DNA of 64,000 bases from Deltaproteobacteria bacterium (GTDB lineage: Bacteria; Myxococcota_A; Polyangia; JACPQR01). The stretch is taken from assembly GCA_016190375.1 (NCBI GenBank), contig JACPQR010000010.1, forward strand, positions 22,129-86,128, read 5' to 3'. Below, in pieces: positions 16,241 through 25,141 of the stretch (the stretch's first letter is position 1; each line of letters starts with the position of its first letter). The notes under the pieces were generated by a model. That model did not search any database. It was not told where the DNA came from and saw only the letters and a list, made by a program, of their open reading frames with translations. Position numbers and translations under genes: made by a program.

Positions 16241-17617
16241 ATGCCGCTCGTATCACGCTGCCTCTTCGTGTTCGTGTCGGCCATGCTCCTCGAGACCCCT
16301 GCCCTGGCGCAGGAGGTCTTCACCGAGAGCTTCGAAGATCCGTTCGAGGGCTGGTGGGATCGATGGCTGGCCCAGAATTCGACCCTGAACAGCTACTACG
16401 CCGCCTCGAACGGCGCCCGCGACCGCGGCAACCAGCCGTTCGGGATCTGGGTCTCGGACGATCCCGACCGGGCGCTGGTCGCGGACGACCCGGTGACGAT
16501 CGACTTCCTCGGGGACTTCGGAGAGACGATCACGAGCCTGCAGCTCAACGTCGCGGCGTGCATGGCGACCTCTTCCTTCAGGGCCTACGACCAGGATGGC
16601 CTGCAGATCTACGACTCGGGCGCGATCCCGGACGCCTGCTGGACCACGGGGCTCACCTACTCGACGGAGTCCGACAACGGGATCTCGCGGTTCGAGCTCT
16701 ACGGCGGCGGGACGAACGTCGAGGGGTTCCTCGCGATCGACGAGGTGATCGTCACGCGCGACGACTCTCTGGCTCCCGATGCGGACCCGGGCGGACCATA
16801 CGAGGTGAACGAAGGCGAGGACGTCGAGCTGCACGGCTCGGGCGTCGATCCAGGCGGCGAAGCGATGACGTTCGAGTGGGACCTCGACATGGACGGCGTC
16901 TTCGACGAGCAGGGTGCCGACGCGACCTTCAGCGCCTCGGATCTCGACGGGCCCACGGAGGCGAGCGTCAGGCTGAGGGTGACGAACGCGTCGGGCCGGC
17001 GGGGAAGCGCCACGGTCGCCGTTTCGGTCCTCAACGTCCCGCCGGCCGCCCCGGAGCAGCTCGGCCCGCCGGACGGTGCGATGCTCGACGGGCTGGAGGT
17101 CACGCTGGAGGCCGGCGTGGCCGCGGACGTACCGGCCGACATTCTCATGTACCGGTTCGAGGTGTACTCGGGCGAGGCGCTGGACGACATGGTCGCGTTC
17201 ATCCCTGCCGAGGTCGATGCTGGAGAGGCGCCACCGCCGATTCCGCTCGAGCCCGGGCCCGCCGGGACGTACTTCTGGAGGGTCCGAGCGAGCGACGACG
17301 ACTCGGGGATCGGAGACTGGAGCGAAGTGAGGTCGTTCACGATGGGCGAAGGAGTCGACGGCGACGCGGATGCGGACGCCGACGCCGATACCGACACGGA
17401 TGCGGACACCGATGCGGACGCGGATGCCGATGCCGACGCGGACGCGGATGCCGATGCCGACGCGGACGCGGACGGCGATGGCGACGACGAGCCGCCGACG
17501 GCCTCGTACGGCTGCTGCGCGGGCAAGGCATCGGGGGCGACTGGCTCGGGCGAGGCCGCGCTCGCCGGGCTCGGTCTGTTCGCGCTGCGGCGTCGTCGCC
17601 GCTCCGGGCAGCCGTGA
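16241..17617 (+). CDS. Secreted PKD-domain protein with MYXO-CTERM-like anchor
   Basis: 458 aa. The signal peptide (CLFVFVSAMLLETPALA) is followed by an unrecognised N-terminal domain (about 25-180) that looks like a carbohydrate-binding jelly roll. A PKD-like domain comes next (about 183-265, DADPGGPYEVNEGE and FEWDLD.DGVFDE), then an Ig/FN3-like domain (about 270-365). An Asp/Ala/Thr stalk leads to GCCAG, a hydrophobic stretch and RRRRR at the C-terminus, the pattern of a MYXO-CTERM sorting anchor. It is probably displayed on the outer membrane. Its stop overlaps the GTG of the sirtuin gene (GTGA). Confidence 0.75.
   Translation: MPLVSRCLFVFVSAMLLETPALAQEVFTESFEDPFEGWWDRWLAQNSTLNSYYAASNGARDRGNQPFGIWVSDDPDRALVADDPVTIDFLGDFGETITSLQLNVAACMATSSFRAYDQDGLQIYDSGAIPDACWTTGLTYSTESDNGISRFELYGGGTNVEGFLAIDEVIVTRDDSLAPDADPGGPYEVNEGEDVELHGSGVDPGGEAMTFEWDLDMDGVFDEQGADATFSASDLDGPTEASVRLRVTNASGRRGSATVAVSVLNVPPAAPEQLGPPDGAMLDGLEVTLEAGVAADVPADILMYRFEVYSGEALDDMVAFIPAEVDAGEAPPPIPLEPGPAGTYFWRVRASDDDSGIGDWSEVRSFTMGEGVDGDADADADADTDTDADTDADADADADADADADADADADGDGDDEPPTASYGCCAGKASGATGSGEAALAGLGLFALRRRRRSGQP
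17356..17491 (+). repeat. Asp/Ala codon repeat (stalk)
   Basis: About 135 bp of GAC/GAT-GCG/GCC alternation encoding a DADADTD stalk between the Ig-like domain and the C-terminal anchor. Confidence 0.8.
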
Positions 17618-18462
17618 CGGAGCGCCTCGAGGAGCTGATGGAGCGCGCCGCGGGCGGGCGTGGGCCGATCGTCCTCTTGACGGGCGCCGGCATCTCGGCC
17701 GAGAGCGGCATACCGACGTTCCGCGGCGCCGAGGGCTACTGGACCATCGGGTCGCGCCACTACAGGCCGATGGAGCTCGCCACGTGGTCGGCCTTCACCG
17801 AGGTCCCGGACGATGTCTGGGGCTGGTACCTGTACCGCCGATCCGTTTGCCGGGCGGCGGCTCCCAACGCGGCCCACGCGGCGGTCGCCGGCCTCGAACG
17901 GTCGATCGGCGACCGCTTCCTCCTGGTCACACAGAACGTCGACGGCCTCCACCTGCGGGCGGGAAACACGCTCGCCCGCACGTTCCAGATCCACGGGAGC
18001 ATCGACTTCATGCGCTGCGCCGCCGAGTGCGTGAGCGATCCGGAGCCGCTGCCGGAGACGCTCGGCACCGAGTGGGAGAAGGGCCGGCCGCCGGGCCCGC
18101 GCGAGAAGGATCTCCTCCGGTGCTCGCGCTGTGGAGGACCCGCTCGACCCCACGTACTGTGGTTCGACGAGACCTACGACGAGCCGCGCTTCCGCTTCCA
18201 GAGCTCCTTGCAGGCCGCCATCCGGGCGGAGCTCCTCGTCGTCATCGGGACGAGCGGGGCGACCAACCTGCCGAACCAGATGTGCGAGATCGTCGCGAGC
18301 CGCGGCGCTCCCATGGTCGTCGTCGACCCGGAGCCAACTCCCTTCTCCGAGCTGGCGCTCGGCAGCCGCGCCGGGGTCTTCCGCGAGGGCACGGCCTGCG
18401 CGGTAATGCCGGCGTTGTGCGACGAGATCCGGCGGGCGGTCGCGGGGGCCGGGAAAGCCTGA
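17614..18462 (+). CDS. cobB: Sir2-family NAD-dependent protein deacylase
   Basis: 282 aa sirtuin that removes acyl groups from lysine with NAD. Motifs in order: GAGISAESGIPTFRG (24-38, NAD binding), TQNVDGLH (106-113), the catalytic His in QIHGS (His128), and zinc ligands Cys135, Cys139, Cys170 and Cys173. Tyr72 and Arg75 occupy the YxxR positions that in class III sirtuins bind succinyl or malonyl lysine, so it may be a desuccinylase as well as a deacetylase. The GTG at 17614 overlaps the stop of the anchored PKD protein by 4 bp. A cytosolic deacylase coupled to a surface protein is an odd pairing and may be only a transcriptional convenience. Confidence 0.93.
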   Translation: MTERLEELMERAAGGRGPIVLLTGAGISAESGIPTFRGAEGYWTIGSRHYRPMELATWSAFTEVPDDVWGWYLYRRSVCRAAAPNAAHAAVAGLERSIGDRFLLVTQNVDGLHLRAGNTLARTFQIHGSIDFMRCAAECVSDPEPLPETLGTEWEKGRPPGPREKDLLRCSRCGGPARPHVLWFDETYDEPRFRFQSSLQAAIRAELLVVIGTSGATNLPNQMCEIVASRGAPMVVVDPEPTPFSELALGSRAGVFREGTACAVMPALCDEIRRAVAGAGKA

Positions 18463-18546
18463 GCGCCTGGGTACCCGTCACCCCGGCCCTGTGCTCTGGC
18501 GTGCACGCCCGGCACCGCATACCTGATTCCGCGACTGGCAGCGGGC

Positions 18547-18561
18547 TGGCCCACGGCTTGC
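18547..18561 (+). promoter_or_regulatory. Sigma-54 (-24/-12) promoter candidate
   Basis: TGGCCC, five bases, TTGC: one mismatch to consensus with correct spacing. Transcription would begin near 18573, immediately before the ATG at 18576, or 20 nt before the in-frame ATG at 18594, which has GAGGTG upstream. Confidence 0.4.
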
Positions 18562-18575
18562 TCGGCGCCCAGCTC

Positions 18576-20465
18576 ATGAGGTGCAGGCGGCCCATGCTCG
18601 CCGTTCTGGCGGCAGCGCTGTGGGCCGCGGCGCCCGCCCGCGCCGACGACACCTGGACGGAGCCCTACCCGGGCGTGCTGCACCTGCACCGGACGACCGG
18701 CGCTCCGTCCGACATCCACGCCCTCATCGTCAACCTCGAGCACCCGGCGGTCGACATGGTCGTCACGGCGGAGGCCGACAAGTACTCCACCACGAGCGAG
18801 TTCGCGGGGCGCTACGGCGCGGTCGTCGCCACGAACGGGGACTACGCCGACTCGACGAGCGACTACGTGCCCTACGGGATCTGCGTCGCGAACGGCACGA
18901 GGTGGTCGCGGGACAACGGCCGAGCGCCGATGTGGGCCGCGCTGTTCGACGCGAACGACGTCGGCAGGATCCGGACGTCGCCCGCCGAGACTCCCGCCGG
19001 CACGTGGAATGCGCTCGGCGGTACGCCGGTCGTCGTCGAGAACGGCGCGGCCGTCGACTTCGGGGGCGCGGTCGGCGCCTCCGACCGCCACCCGCGCACC
19101 GGCGTCGGCTTCGCCGACGACGGCCGCAGGATGATCTGGGTCGTCGTCGACGGCCGCCGCTCGGGCGCGCGAGGGATGACCTGGACGGAGCTCGGCCAGC
19201 TCCTCGTCGAGCTCGGCGCCCAGAAGGGCCTCAACCTGGACGGAGGCGGCTCCTCGACCATGTACATCTCCGCCGAGGGAGGCGTGCAGAACGTCCCGAG
19301 CGATGGGAGCGAGAGAACGATCATCAATCACCTGGGGCTCCTCTGGCAGCCGAAACAGGTCTCGGTCCGGCTGGGCCGCTGGACCGCGCTCCACTCCGAG
19401 GACGCTCAGGGAATGCGTCCCCAGCTCACGGCGGCCCCGCAGGGAGGGACCACGGTCGACCTCCGCCACTACGAGGACGACCCGTTTCGCGTGGCGGGAA
19501 ACGTCCGCGTCACGCTGGCCTTGCGCGACCCGCCGGTCGAGGAGGTGCGCTTCGCCTTCGCGCAGAACCTGGACAACGCCGTCTACTCGCCCCAGTGGCT
19601 GGTCGACGGCGCCGCCGTTCGGACCTTCGACACGTTCGGCGGCTACTCCGAGGAGGTCACGCTGGAAGGCCTTCAGGCGCGGGAGATCGGGCTTCTGGTC
19701 GCGACGGTCGCCAGCAGGAACGTCCCCTACGAGTGGTACGCGCAGGCGGCCGAGGTGCGATACCGCCGGGGCAGCTACTGGACCGTCCTGCGGCCGGACC
19801 AGGCCGGCTTCGAGGAGACCATGCCGGACGCGACGACCGTGCGGTTCGAGAACCAGGTCGACTACGGCGCGGCCGTCTCGGGTCGCCTGGAGGTCTACCG
19901 CGACCTCGACCCGCCCGCCGACGAGGTGCGGTTCTCCTACTCGCAGAACCTCGGAAACGAGGTCTACGTTGCCGAGGTCCTCGCCGATGGAGCGGTGGTC
20001 AAGACGCTCGATGCCTACGGCCCCTACTCGGAGGATGTCGTCCTGAGCGGCCTCGGCGGCGCGACCCGCATCTCGTTCGCGCTGGCGGTCCGCGCAGGGA
20101 CCGTCGTGCCGTACGACTGGTTCGCCGAGTTCCGCGGCGTCACCGCCTCGCCCACGGACGACCTGCCCCCGCCCGGAACCGACGCCGAGGTTCCGGCTCC
20201 CGGTCGGGACGCCGGAGTCCTCGTGGGAGCCGACTCCGGCGTGGTCCCAGACGGCGGCCTGGGCGCCGGATGCTCGTGCCGGAGCAGCGGCTCGTCGGGC
20301 TCCGGAGCGATCTGGCTCTTCGGCGCGCTCGTGTTCTCGCCGGCGGCCGCGCGTCAGACGCCAGGCGCGGCGGTCAGGAGGCGGCGAACCTCCGCCAGGA
20401 AACGTTCGGCGTCGGCGACCATCCGCGCGACTTCTTCCTCGGTGAAGACGGTCCCCGTGACGTAG
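18576..20465 (+). CDS. Secreted phosphodiester glycosidase-family protein with tandem C-terminal domains
   Basis: 629 aa. The signal peptide (MLAVLAAALWAAAPARA) is followed by a NAGPA-type phosphodiester glycosidase domain (about 40-255). Its typical features include ATNGDYAD, ALGGTPVVVENG, DRHPRTGVGF and the LNLDGGGSSTM motif. Two duplicated domains of about 125 residues follow, both with EVRF.(Y/F).QNL.N.VY and YSE.V.L.GL. The tail has GCSCRSS and a hydrophobic stretch, as in MYXO-CTERM anchors. The frame then runs on for about 45 more Arg/Ser-rich residues, antisense to the HEPN remnant. The normal end was probably lost by a frameshift or the nearby deletion. ATG 18594 is a possible alternative start. 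Confidence 0.8.
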   Translation: MRCRRPMLAVLAAALWAAAPARADDTWTEPYPGVLHLHRTTGAPSDIHALIVNLEHPAVDMVVTAEADKYSTTSEFAGRYGAVVATNGDYADSTSDYVPYGICVANGTRWSRDNGRAPMWAALFDANDVGRIRTSPAETPAGTWNALGGTPVVVENGAAVDFGGAVGASDRHPRTGVGFADDGRRMIWVVVDGRRSGARGMTWTELGQLLVELGAQKGLNLDGGGSSTMYISAEGGVQNVPSDGSERTIINHLGLLWQPKQVSVRLGRWTALHSEDAQGMRPQLTAAPQGGTTVDLRHYEDDPFRVAGNVRVTLALRDPPVEEVRFAFAQNLDNAVYSPQWLVDGAAVRTFDTFGGYSEEVTLEGLQAREIGLLVATVASRNVPYEWYAQAAEVRYRRGSYWTVLRPDQAGFEETMPDATTVRFENQVDYGAAVSGRLEVYRDLDPPADEVRFSYSQNLGNEVYVAEVLADGAVVKTLDAYGPYSEDVVLSGLGGATRISFALAVRAGTVVPYDWFAEFRGVTASPTDDLPPPGTDAEVPAPGRDAGVLVGADSGVVPDGGLGAGCSCRSSGSSGSGAIWLFGALVFSPAAARQTPGAAVRRRRTSARKRSASATIRATSSSVKTVPVT

Positions 20466-20542
20466 TCAGCGTCCTCGCGATCCCGCTGCATGCGCGAGGC
20501 GAGACGGCCGAGCTCCGGCGCGAGAGCGCCCCGGTCAAATCG
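20354..20542 (-). pseudogene. HEPN toxin remnant (C-terminal half only)
   Basis: The minus-strand frame encodes FDRGALAPELGRLASRM, EDADYVTGTVFTEEEVA and AERFLAEVRRLL, which match the C-terminal half of HEPN-domain proteins. The first half, including the R-x(4-6)-H ribonuclease motif, is missing. Upstream in this frame there is only the overlapping end of the MNT gene and no start codon with a ribosome site. The junction lies within a few bases of the MNT stop, so a deletion probably joined the two. Confidence 0.75.
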
Positions 20543-20873
20543 GAATCCCCTCGCGATCGAGGTCGTGGGCGAGAAGGCGCTCGCGCGAGCGGAGCTCCTC
20601 GAGCCGATCCTGCTCCAGGACCAGAGGAGCGAGGGACACCCCGTGACGCAGCCCGACGTCGAAGGCAAGGTCGTACAGGGCGTGCCTGCGACCACGGTCC
20701 GCCCACGTCACGACGAGCGCGACGTCGACGTCCGACTCGGCCGTGCCCTCTCCCCTTGCTCTGGACCCGAAGAGGCGCGCCTCGATCAGATCCGCGCCGA
20801 GGGCGGCCCTGGCCTCTGAGAGGAACTCCTTCAGGGCAGCCCGCTCCGCAGGTGTCAGATGCGCGGGGAGCAC
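20535..20873 (-). CDS. MNT-type nucleotidyltransferase (antitoxin of a HEPN/MNT pair)
   Basis: 112 aa. The polymerase-beta-like motif LFGSRARGEGTAESDVDVAL (about 35-54) gives the GS...DxD metal-binding site. Members of this family neutralise HEPN toxins, in known cases by adding nucleotides to the toxin. The protein looks full length and ends with the usual ERLLAHDLDREG helix. Its partner directly downstream is truncated, so this is an orphan antitoxin. The start is GTG 20873, with a -10 box 9 nt upstream and no Shine-Dalgarno sequence. Confidence 0.85.
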   Translation of the reverse strand: MLPAHLTPAERAALKEFLSEARAALGADLIEARLFGSRARGEGTAESDVDVALVVTWADRGRRHALYDLAFDVGLRHGVSLAPLVLEQDRLEELRSRERLLAHDLDREGIPI

Positions 20874-20882
20874 TGATAGACC

Positions 20883-20888
20883 AGGCTA
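20883..20888 (-). promoter_or_regulatory. -10 box of MNT gene (leaderless)
   Basis: TAGCCT on the minus strand, 9 nt before the GTG at 20873. Confidence 0.45.
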
Positions 20889-20923
20889 GCGACGCTCGCG
20901 GGTGCGGTCAAGGAGCGGCTTCG

Positions 20924-22063
20924 TCAGCTCGACCAGTGGAGCGAGTAGCTCGCGTTCTGTGCCCCGTCGTAGCCGTAGATCCTCAGCCAGTACGAGCCGG
21001 ATCGGAGCCGCTTGTCGATGACCTCGTCGTCGTCCTCGGAGTAGGAGCCCGCGACCCAGCGGTACGGGCTCCGCGTCGAGTACATCTCGACATCGATGTC
21101 GCCCGCCTCGTGGTCGAAGAGGAGCTCGATCCGCAGGTGCCCCGTCCGGGTCGAGACGAGGATCCAGTCGACGTCACCCTCGCAGATCGACAGCCCGTCG
21201 ATCGATCCGGTCTCGGAAGCAGCGCTCGAGGACTCGTTCGGCTCGAGCGCGTCGGGCACGCATCCGCCCGGCGGCATGGGGTCGTCCGCGGGCTCCTCCG
21301 CCGGCTCCTCCGCTGGCTCCTCCGCAGGAGTCTCGGCCGGATCTTCCGCGGCCGCCCCGCCGCCGCCCTGCGGGAGCTCGACGTCGCCGACGCATGCGCC
21401 GGTTGCCTGCTCGATGCCGATGTCCTCGCCGTAGTAGAAGCGCAGGATGTCGGGCCACTGCCACCCGTCGTTCGCCAGGCAGCTCGCGCCGTTCTGCGAC
21501 ATGCAGCCGCGGTTCTCGTGGTTCCCGGAGCTCACCCAGCCCAGGCGGCTCTGGATGACGTTTCCGCCCGACCGGCCCTGGTTGTAGGTGACGTACGAGG
21601 CCTCGGTCCACCCGTACGGGCCTCCAGATCCGCCGCGGCACGAGGGCGCGCTCTGATACGCGCCGGCGACGAAGAACGCAGCGATGACGTACCCGCCGTG
21701 GGTGAGCACCATCCCGGCGGTGTCGCGCACCGCCGCGCGCTCGGCCTCGGTCGGCTCGCGACCGCAGGAGTAGACCTGATCGCTCTGGCCGTCGCCGATC
21801 GAGCCGCCGCGAGCGAGCTTGTAGTAGAGGTACGAGCGCGCCGCGACCGCCTGTGCGCGCAGCGTCTGCGCCGGCGCTCCGCCGTGCTCGCACGCGACCA
21901 CGTGCGGCAGGTAGTCGTTCTCGACGTCGACCGTCCCCGATCCGGTGACCGAGGCCGAGCAGCGTGCGGAGAGCTCGGCCGTCGCCGTCTCCAATTCGTC
22001 GCCTCCGATGCAACCGCCGACGAGTCCACCACCGAGGATCACCAGGATCGGGGCCTTGCGCAT
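20924..22063 (-). CDS. SpoIID/LytB-domain lipoprotein with C-terminal PPC domain
   Basis: 379 aa. The lipobox is LVGGC (Cys18). Residues about 40-215 form a SpoIID/LytB amidase-enhancer-like domain: VENDYLPHVVACE, AQAVAARSYLYYKL, DQVY and AYQSAPSCRGG. SpoIID proteins act on peptidoglycan glycan strands or stimulate amidases. A Glu/Pro repeat linker (EEPAEEPAEEP, about 248-262) leads to a pre-peptidase C-terminal-like beta domain (about 270-379, NESSSAA, DVDWILV and YWLRIYGYDG). The ATG at 22063 places the signal peptide first. No Shine-Dalgarno sequence is obvious. The gene stands alone. Confidence 0.8.
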   Translation of the reverse strand: MRKAPILVILGGGLVGGCIGGDELETATAELSARCSASVTGSGTVDVENDYLPHVVACEHGGAPAQTLRAQAVAARSYLYYKLARGGSIGDGQSDQVYSCGREPTEAERAAVRDTAGMVLTHGGYVIAAFFVAGAYQSAPSCRGGSGGPYGWTEASYVTYNQGRSGGNVIQSRLGWVSSGNHENRGCMSQNGASCLANDGWQWPDILRFYYGEDIGIEQATGACVGDVELPQGGGGAAAEDPAETPAEEPAEEPAEEPADDPMPPGGCVPDALEPNESSSAASETGSIDGLSICEGDVDWILVSTRTGHLRIELLFDHEAGDIDVEMYSTRSPYRWVAGSYSEDDDEVIDKRLRSGSYWLRIYGYDGAQNASYSLHWSS

Positions 22064-22375
22064 GGTCGCGAGACCCGAGCAACCGACGTGCCCCGTGCAC
22101 GGCAGTGTCCATCCTCATTCTTTCGCCGGCGGCCCGAGCCACCCGCTCATCCGGACAGGGCCTGTCGACCTCGGCGCCCTCGGCCGGATCCCGTCCATTC
22201 GCGCGCGATCACGCCGCGGCGCGGAACGTGGCGCGCGCCTCGTGTGCACGCGCGTACACGACGATCGATCAGATCGGCGGCTGTCGGCCCGACGGACGTT
22301 CCCGGGCAACCCCAGCGACACGACGCCACCCTCGAGATCGGGCGGGCCCTGGCTCCAGAGCTTCTCTCCCTCTTC
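22064..22375. other. 312-bp intergenic region, no gene seen
   Basis: It lies between the start of the SpoIID-like gene and the end of the TonB receptor gene, both on the minus strand, so it should hold a terminator for one and a promoter for the other. Short open frames here are not protein-like. No convincing hairpin with a T-tract, -10 box or RNA gene was found. A partial inverted repeat (CGTGT...ACACG near 22239-22260) is the only visible structure. Confidence 0.5.
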
Positions 22376-25141
22376 TCAGTACTCGAAGCGCATCCCGATC
22401 CGGACCCGGAAGGGATCCTGCCGATCGATCACGTCTCCGAACTGGGTCGGCGCGCCGACCGGGAGGTTGCGGTCCTCGTACCGCGTGGGAGTGCGGCTGT
22501 TCAGAAGGTTCAGGAACGCGACGCTCATCGTCCCGTTCAATCCGAAGGCCTCCTTCAGGTTGTACAGGAGGAGCAGGTCTACCTCGGTCGTCCAGGGCTC
22601 GCGCAGCTCCTCGTTGTCGTCCGGGTCCGAGAGCGACCCGGGATCCTGCCCCCGGGGCGCCCGCCGGTCCTGGTACGAGCCGAACAGGTCGTTGAGGAAG
22701 AACCTGTCGTAGGGAGTGCCCGACTGGACACGCACGCTCGGCCCGATCCGGAGCTGCTTGCCGATCTCGTACGATGCGGTCGCGAAGACGGTGTGGCGGA
22801 CGTCGTCGGAGAGAGGCCCCGAGTAGAAGATCGTCTGCTGGTCGTTGTCGAGGAACACGGTCGCGAAGCCCTCGTTGACCGTCCCGAAGCTCCGCAGGTA
22901 CGTGTACGAGGCGAGCAGGCCCCAGACCTCGCCGGACCTCTTGAGGTAGACGCTGAAGGAGGTGTTCGTCCGCTCGGCCTCGTCCGGCGTCTCGAGGTCC
23001 CAGACGAACTCGCTCTTGCCATTCAGGAACTTCTCGGCGTCGTTGCCGAGCTCGTTCCAGACGATGTTGGTCTCGACGTCCTCGAACAGGTGCTCGTACC
23101 GGCGCCACACGAGGTCCGTCCCGAGGACGAGGCCGCCGAACAGCTCGCGCTCGGCGCCGACGTACACCTCGTGGGTCCGCGGCGGCCGGAGCGGATCGGG
23201 GTTCGTCGTCTCGAGCGCGTTTCCCTCGTCGTCACGCGGCGGGCCGTCCGGGTAGCCGACGGTGACGCCGGCGTCGCCACCGCCGTTGAGGCAATTGCGC
23301 ACGTAGGGGTCACGCGCGCCCGCATCCCGCGCCGCCTCGTCGACGTCGCACTGGCGCGAGAAGAGGCCCTTGCCCACGAACCCCGGAATCGAGAGGAAGC
23401 CCATGTCGACGTACTGGTTGTAGCCGGCGCGGACGACGGTCCGCGTGTCGCCGAGCGGCCGCCAGGTGAGGTTCAGGTGGGCCGTCGCGGTCAGGAAGCT
23501 CGTGATGGTGTCGCCGGCGTCGTTCGCGGCGTGGCCCACCTCGAGACCGACTCCCGGCGTGATCGTGAGCCTCCTGTAGAACGACGGCGAGAAGCCGTCC
23601 TGCAGGAAGAGGAGCCCCGTCTGCCCGGTCGTGGTCGTTTCGAGCATCCCGGGCGTGCACTCCAGGGTGTCGGGATTGAACTCGACGCAGTACTGCGTCC
23701 TGCGGAAGTCGACGCCGTTGTCTCGCTGGTACACGACGTTGCCGGGGTAGCCGTCCAGGCTCGGGTTCCAGGCGTGGGCCGCCTTGATGCCGTAGCGGAG
23801 CTGGTGCTCGCCGCCGAGCCCGCTCACGAACTGGGTCATGTCGGTGTTGAGCTGGAGCGTCAGGCGGCGATCGTAGTTCAGCCGCGTGTCGTTGACCGTC
23901 GCCACGCCCGTCGTCAGATCGGCCTCGTAGCCGGGCGTCGTCCGATCGCCGGACTCGGGGTAGATGTCGAGCACGCTGCGCGAGAAGGCAGCCTGCGTTC
24001 GCCACAGGGTCGTCGGGGAGACGCTGTAGCGCGCCTCGAGCGAGGCGGCCGTCGAGTACTGGTCCTGGTGGCGCTCGGCGTCGGGCTCGACGGTGATGAG
24101 CTGCCGCGTGTTCGCGATCGAGGCCACCGCGCCCTGGACGACGCCGACGAGCTGAAGCCTCGGCGTGGCCTGGAAGTTCAGCTTGCCGAGGTACTCGGGC
24201 CCGACGAAGCGACGCGCGGGATGACGTGGGAGGACGCCGTTCGGATCGGGCGGGATGGAGGCGACGCGGTTGTCCCACTGCAGCGAGCCGAAGTACCAGA
24301 GCCGGTCGCGCAGGATCGGCCCCGAGACGTTCAGGTTCAGCGCGGTCTCCGAGAAGACCTGACCCCGCTCCTCCGGCCTCAGGACCGTGAGGTGGCTCGA
24401 CTCGTAGTAGGTGCTGGCGTCGAGGTGGAAGTCGTTGGACCCCGACTTGGTCAGGATGTTGACCACGCCGCCCGTCGTCAGCGCGTACTCGGGCCCGTAG
24501 CCCGCGGTCAGGACCTCGACGTCCGACATGGCGTCGAAGTTGAAGTTCGTGCCGAACGTGTGCGTGACCGGGTCCGTGATCGAGATCCCGTCCACCGTGA
24601 AGGTGTTGTTGAAGTAGGCCCCGCCGCGGACGTTGGGGTTGCCGCCTGCCTGCGGGCTGTCAGTCACACCGGGCGTGAGCTCGGCGACGCCCTGAAAGTT
24701 CCGACTCCTGAGGGGCACGGACTGCATCGTCTCGGCGGAGACGCTCTGGCCGACTCGGTGCGACTGCACGTCGACGGCGGGCTGCTCGACGCGGATCACG
24801 ATGTCCTCTCGAGCGGTCGGGATCTCGAGGATCACGAAGAGCTCGGCCGTGCCGCCCAGCGAGACCCGGATGCCCGACTGGCGGAATGGCCTGAGCCCCG
24901 TCTTCGACGCCCGCACCTCGAAGAGGCCCGGCGTCAGGTTCAGGAACACGAAGTGGCCGTTCGCGTCGGTCGTGACGACCCGGTCGCCTCCGATCTGCGT
25001 GGGCGACGAGGCGACGACCCGCACGCCGGCGAGCGGTCCGCCGTCCTGGTCGGCGACGTCGCCGGAGATCGAGCCCGTGGAGGTCTGCGCGACCGCCTCG
25101 CCCGACCAGAGGAGCGCGCCCGCGAGGAGCAATCTCCTCAT
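22376..25141 (-). CDS. TonB-dependent outer-membrane receptor (Oar-like)
   Basis: 921 aa. The signal peptide is followed by a carboxypeptidase-regulatory-like beta domain (about 22-105, GSISGDVADQDGGPLAGV), a plug domain (about 110-230, LRSRNFQGVAELTPGV, VRGG.YFNNTFTVDGI) and a long beta-barrel ending in FEY, an aromatic terminus typical of outer-membrane barrels. Proteins with this build include Oar of myxobacteria and import various ligands or act in surface assembly. No ExbB/ExbD/TonB genes are nearby. GAGGAGGT precedes the ATG by about 6 nt, and the ATG overlaps the stop of the upstream lipoprotein (ATGA). The ligand is unknown and is probably tied to the two lipoproteins of the operon. 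Confidence 0.93.
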   Translation of the reverse strand: MRRLLLAGALLWSGEAVAQTSTGSISGDVADQDGGPLAGVRVVASSPTQIGGDRVVTTDANGHFVFLNLTPGLFEVRASKTGLRPFRQSGIRVSLGGTAELFVILEIPTAREDIVIRVEQPAVDVQSHRVGQSVSAETMQSVPLRSRNFQGVAELTPGVTDSPQAGGNPNVRGGAYFNNTFTVDGISITDPVTHTFGTNFNFDAMSDVEVLTAGYGPEYALTTGGVVNILTKSGSNDFHLDASTYYESSHLTVLRPEERGQVFSETALNLNVSGPILRDRLWYFGSLQWDNRVASIPPDPNGVLPRHPARRFVGPEYLGKLNFQATPRLQLVGVVQGAVASIANTRQLITVEPDAERHQDQYSTAASLEARYSVSPTTLWRTQAAFSRSVLDIYPESGDRTTPGYEADLTTGVATVNDTRLNYDRRLTLQLNTDMTQFVSGLGGEHQLRYGIKAAHAWNPSLDGYPGNVVYQRDNGVDFRRTQYCVEFNPDTLECTPGMLETTTTGQTGLLFLQDGFSPSFYRRLTITPGVGLEVGHAANDAGDTITSFLTATAHLNLTWRPLGDTRTVVRAGYNQYVDMGFLSIPGFVGKGLFSRQCDVDEAARDAGARDPYVRNCLNGGGDAGVTVGYPDGPPRDDEGNALETTNPDPLRPPRTHEVYVGAERELFGGLVLGTDLVWRRYEHLFEDVETNIVWNELGNDAEKFLNGKSEFVWDLETPDEAERTNTSFSVYLKRSGEVWGLLASYTYLRSFGTVNEGFATVFLDNDQQTIFYSGPLSDDVRHTVFATASYEIGKQLRIGPSVRVQSGTPYDRFFLNDLFGSYQDRRAPRGQDPGSLSDPDDNEELREPWTTEVDLLLLYNLKEAFGLNGTMSVAFLNLLNSRTPTRYEDRNLPVGAPTQFGDVIDRQDPFRVRIGMRFEY

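Noticed and set aside
16144..17613. N-terminal extension of the sirtuin through a long open frame
   Set aside because: The upstream part is a shadow frame of the ATP-grasp and PKD genes. Sirtuin homology starts at GTG 17614.
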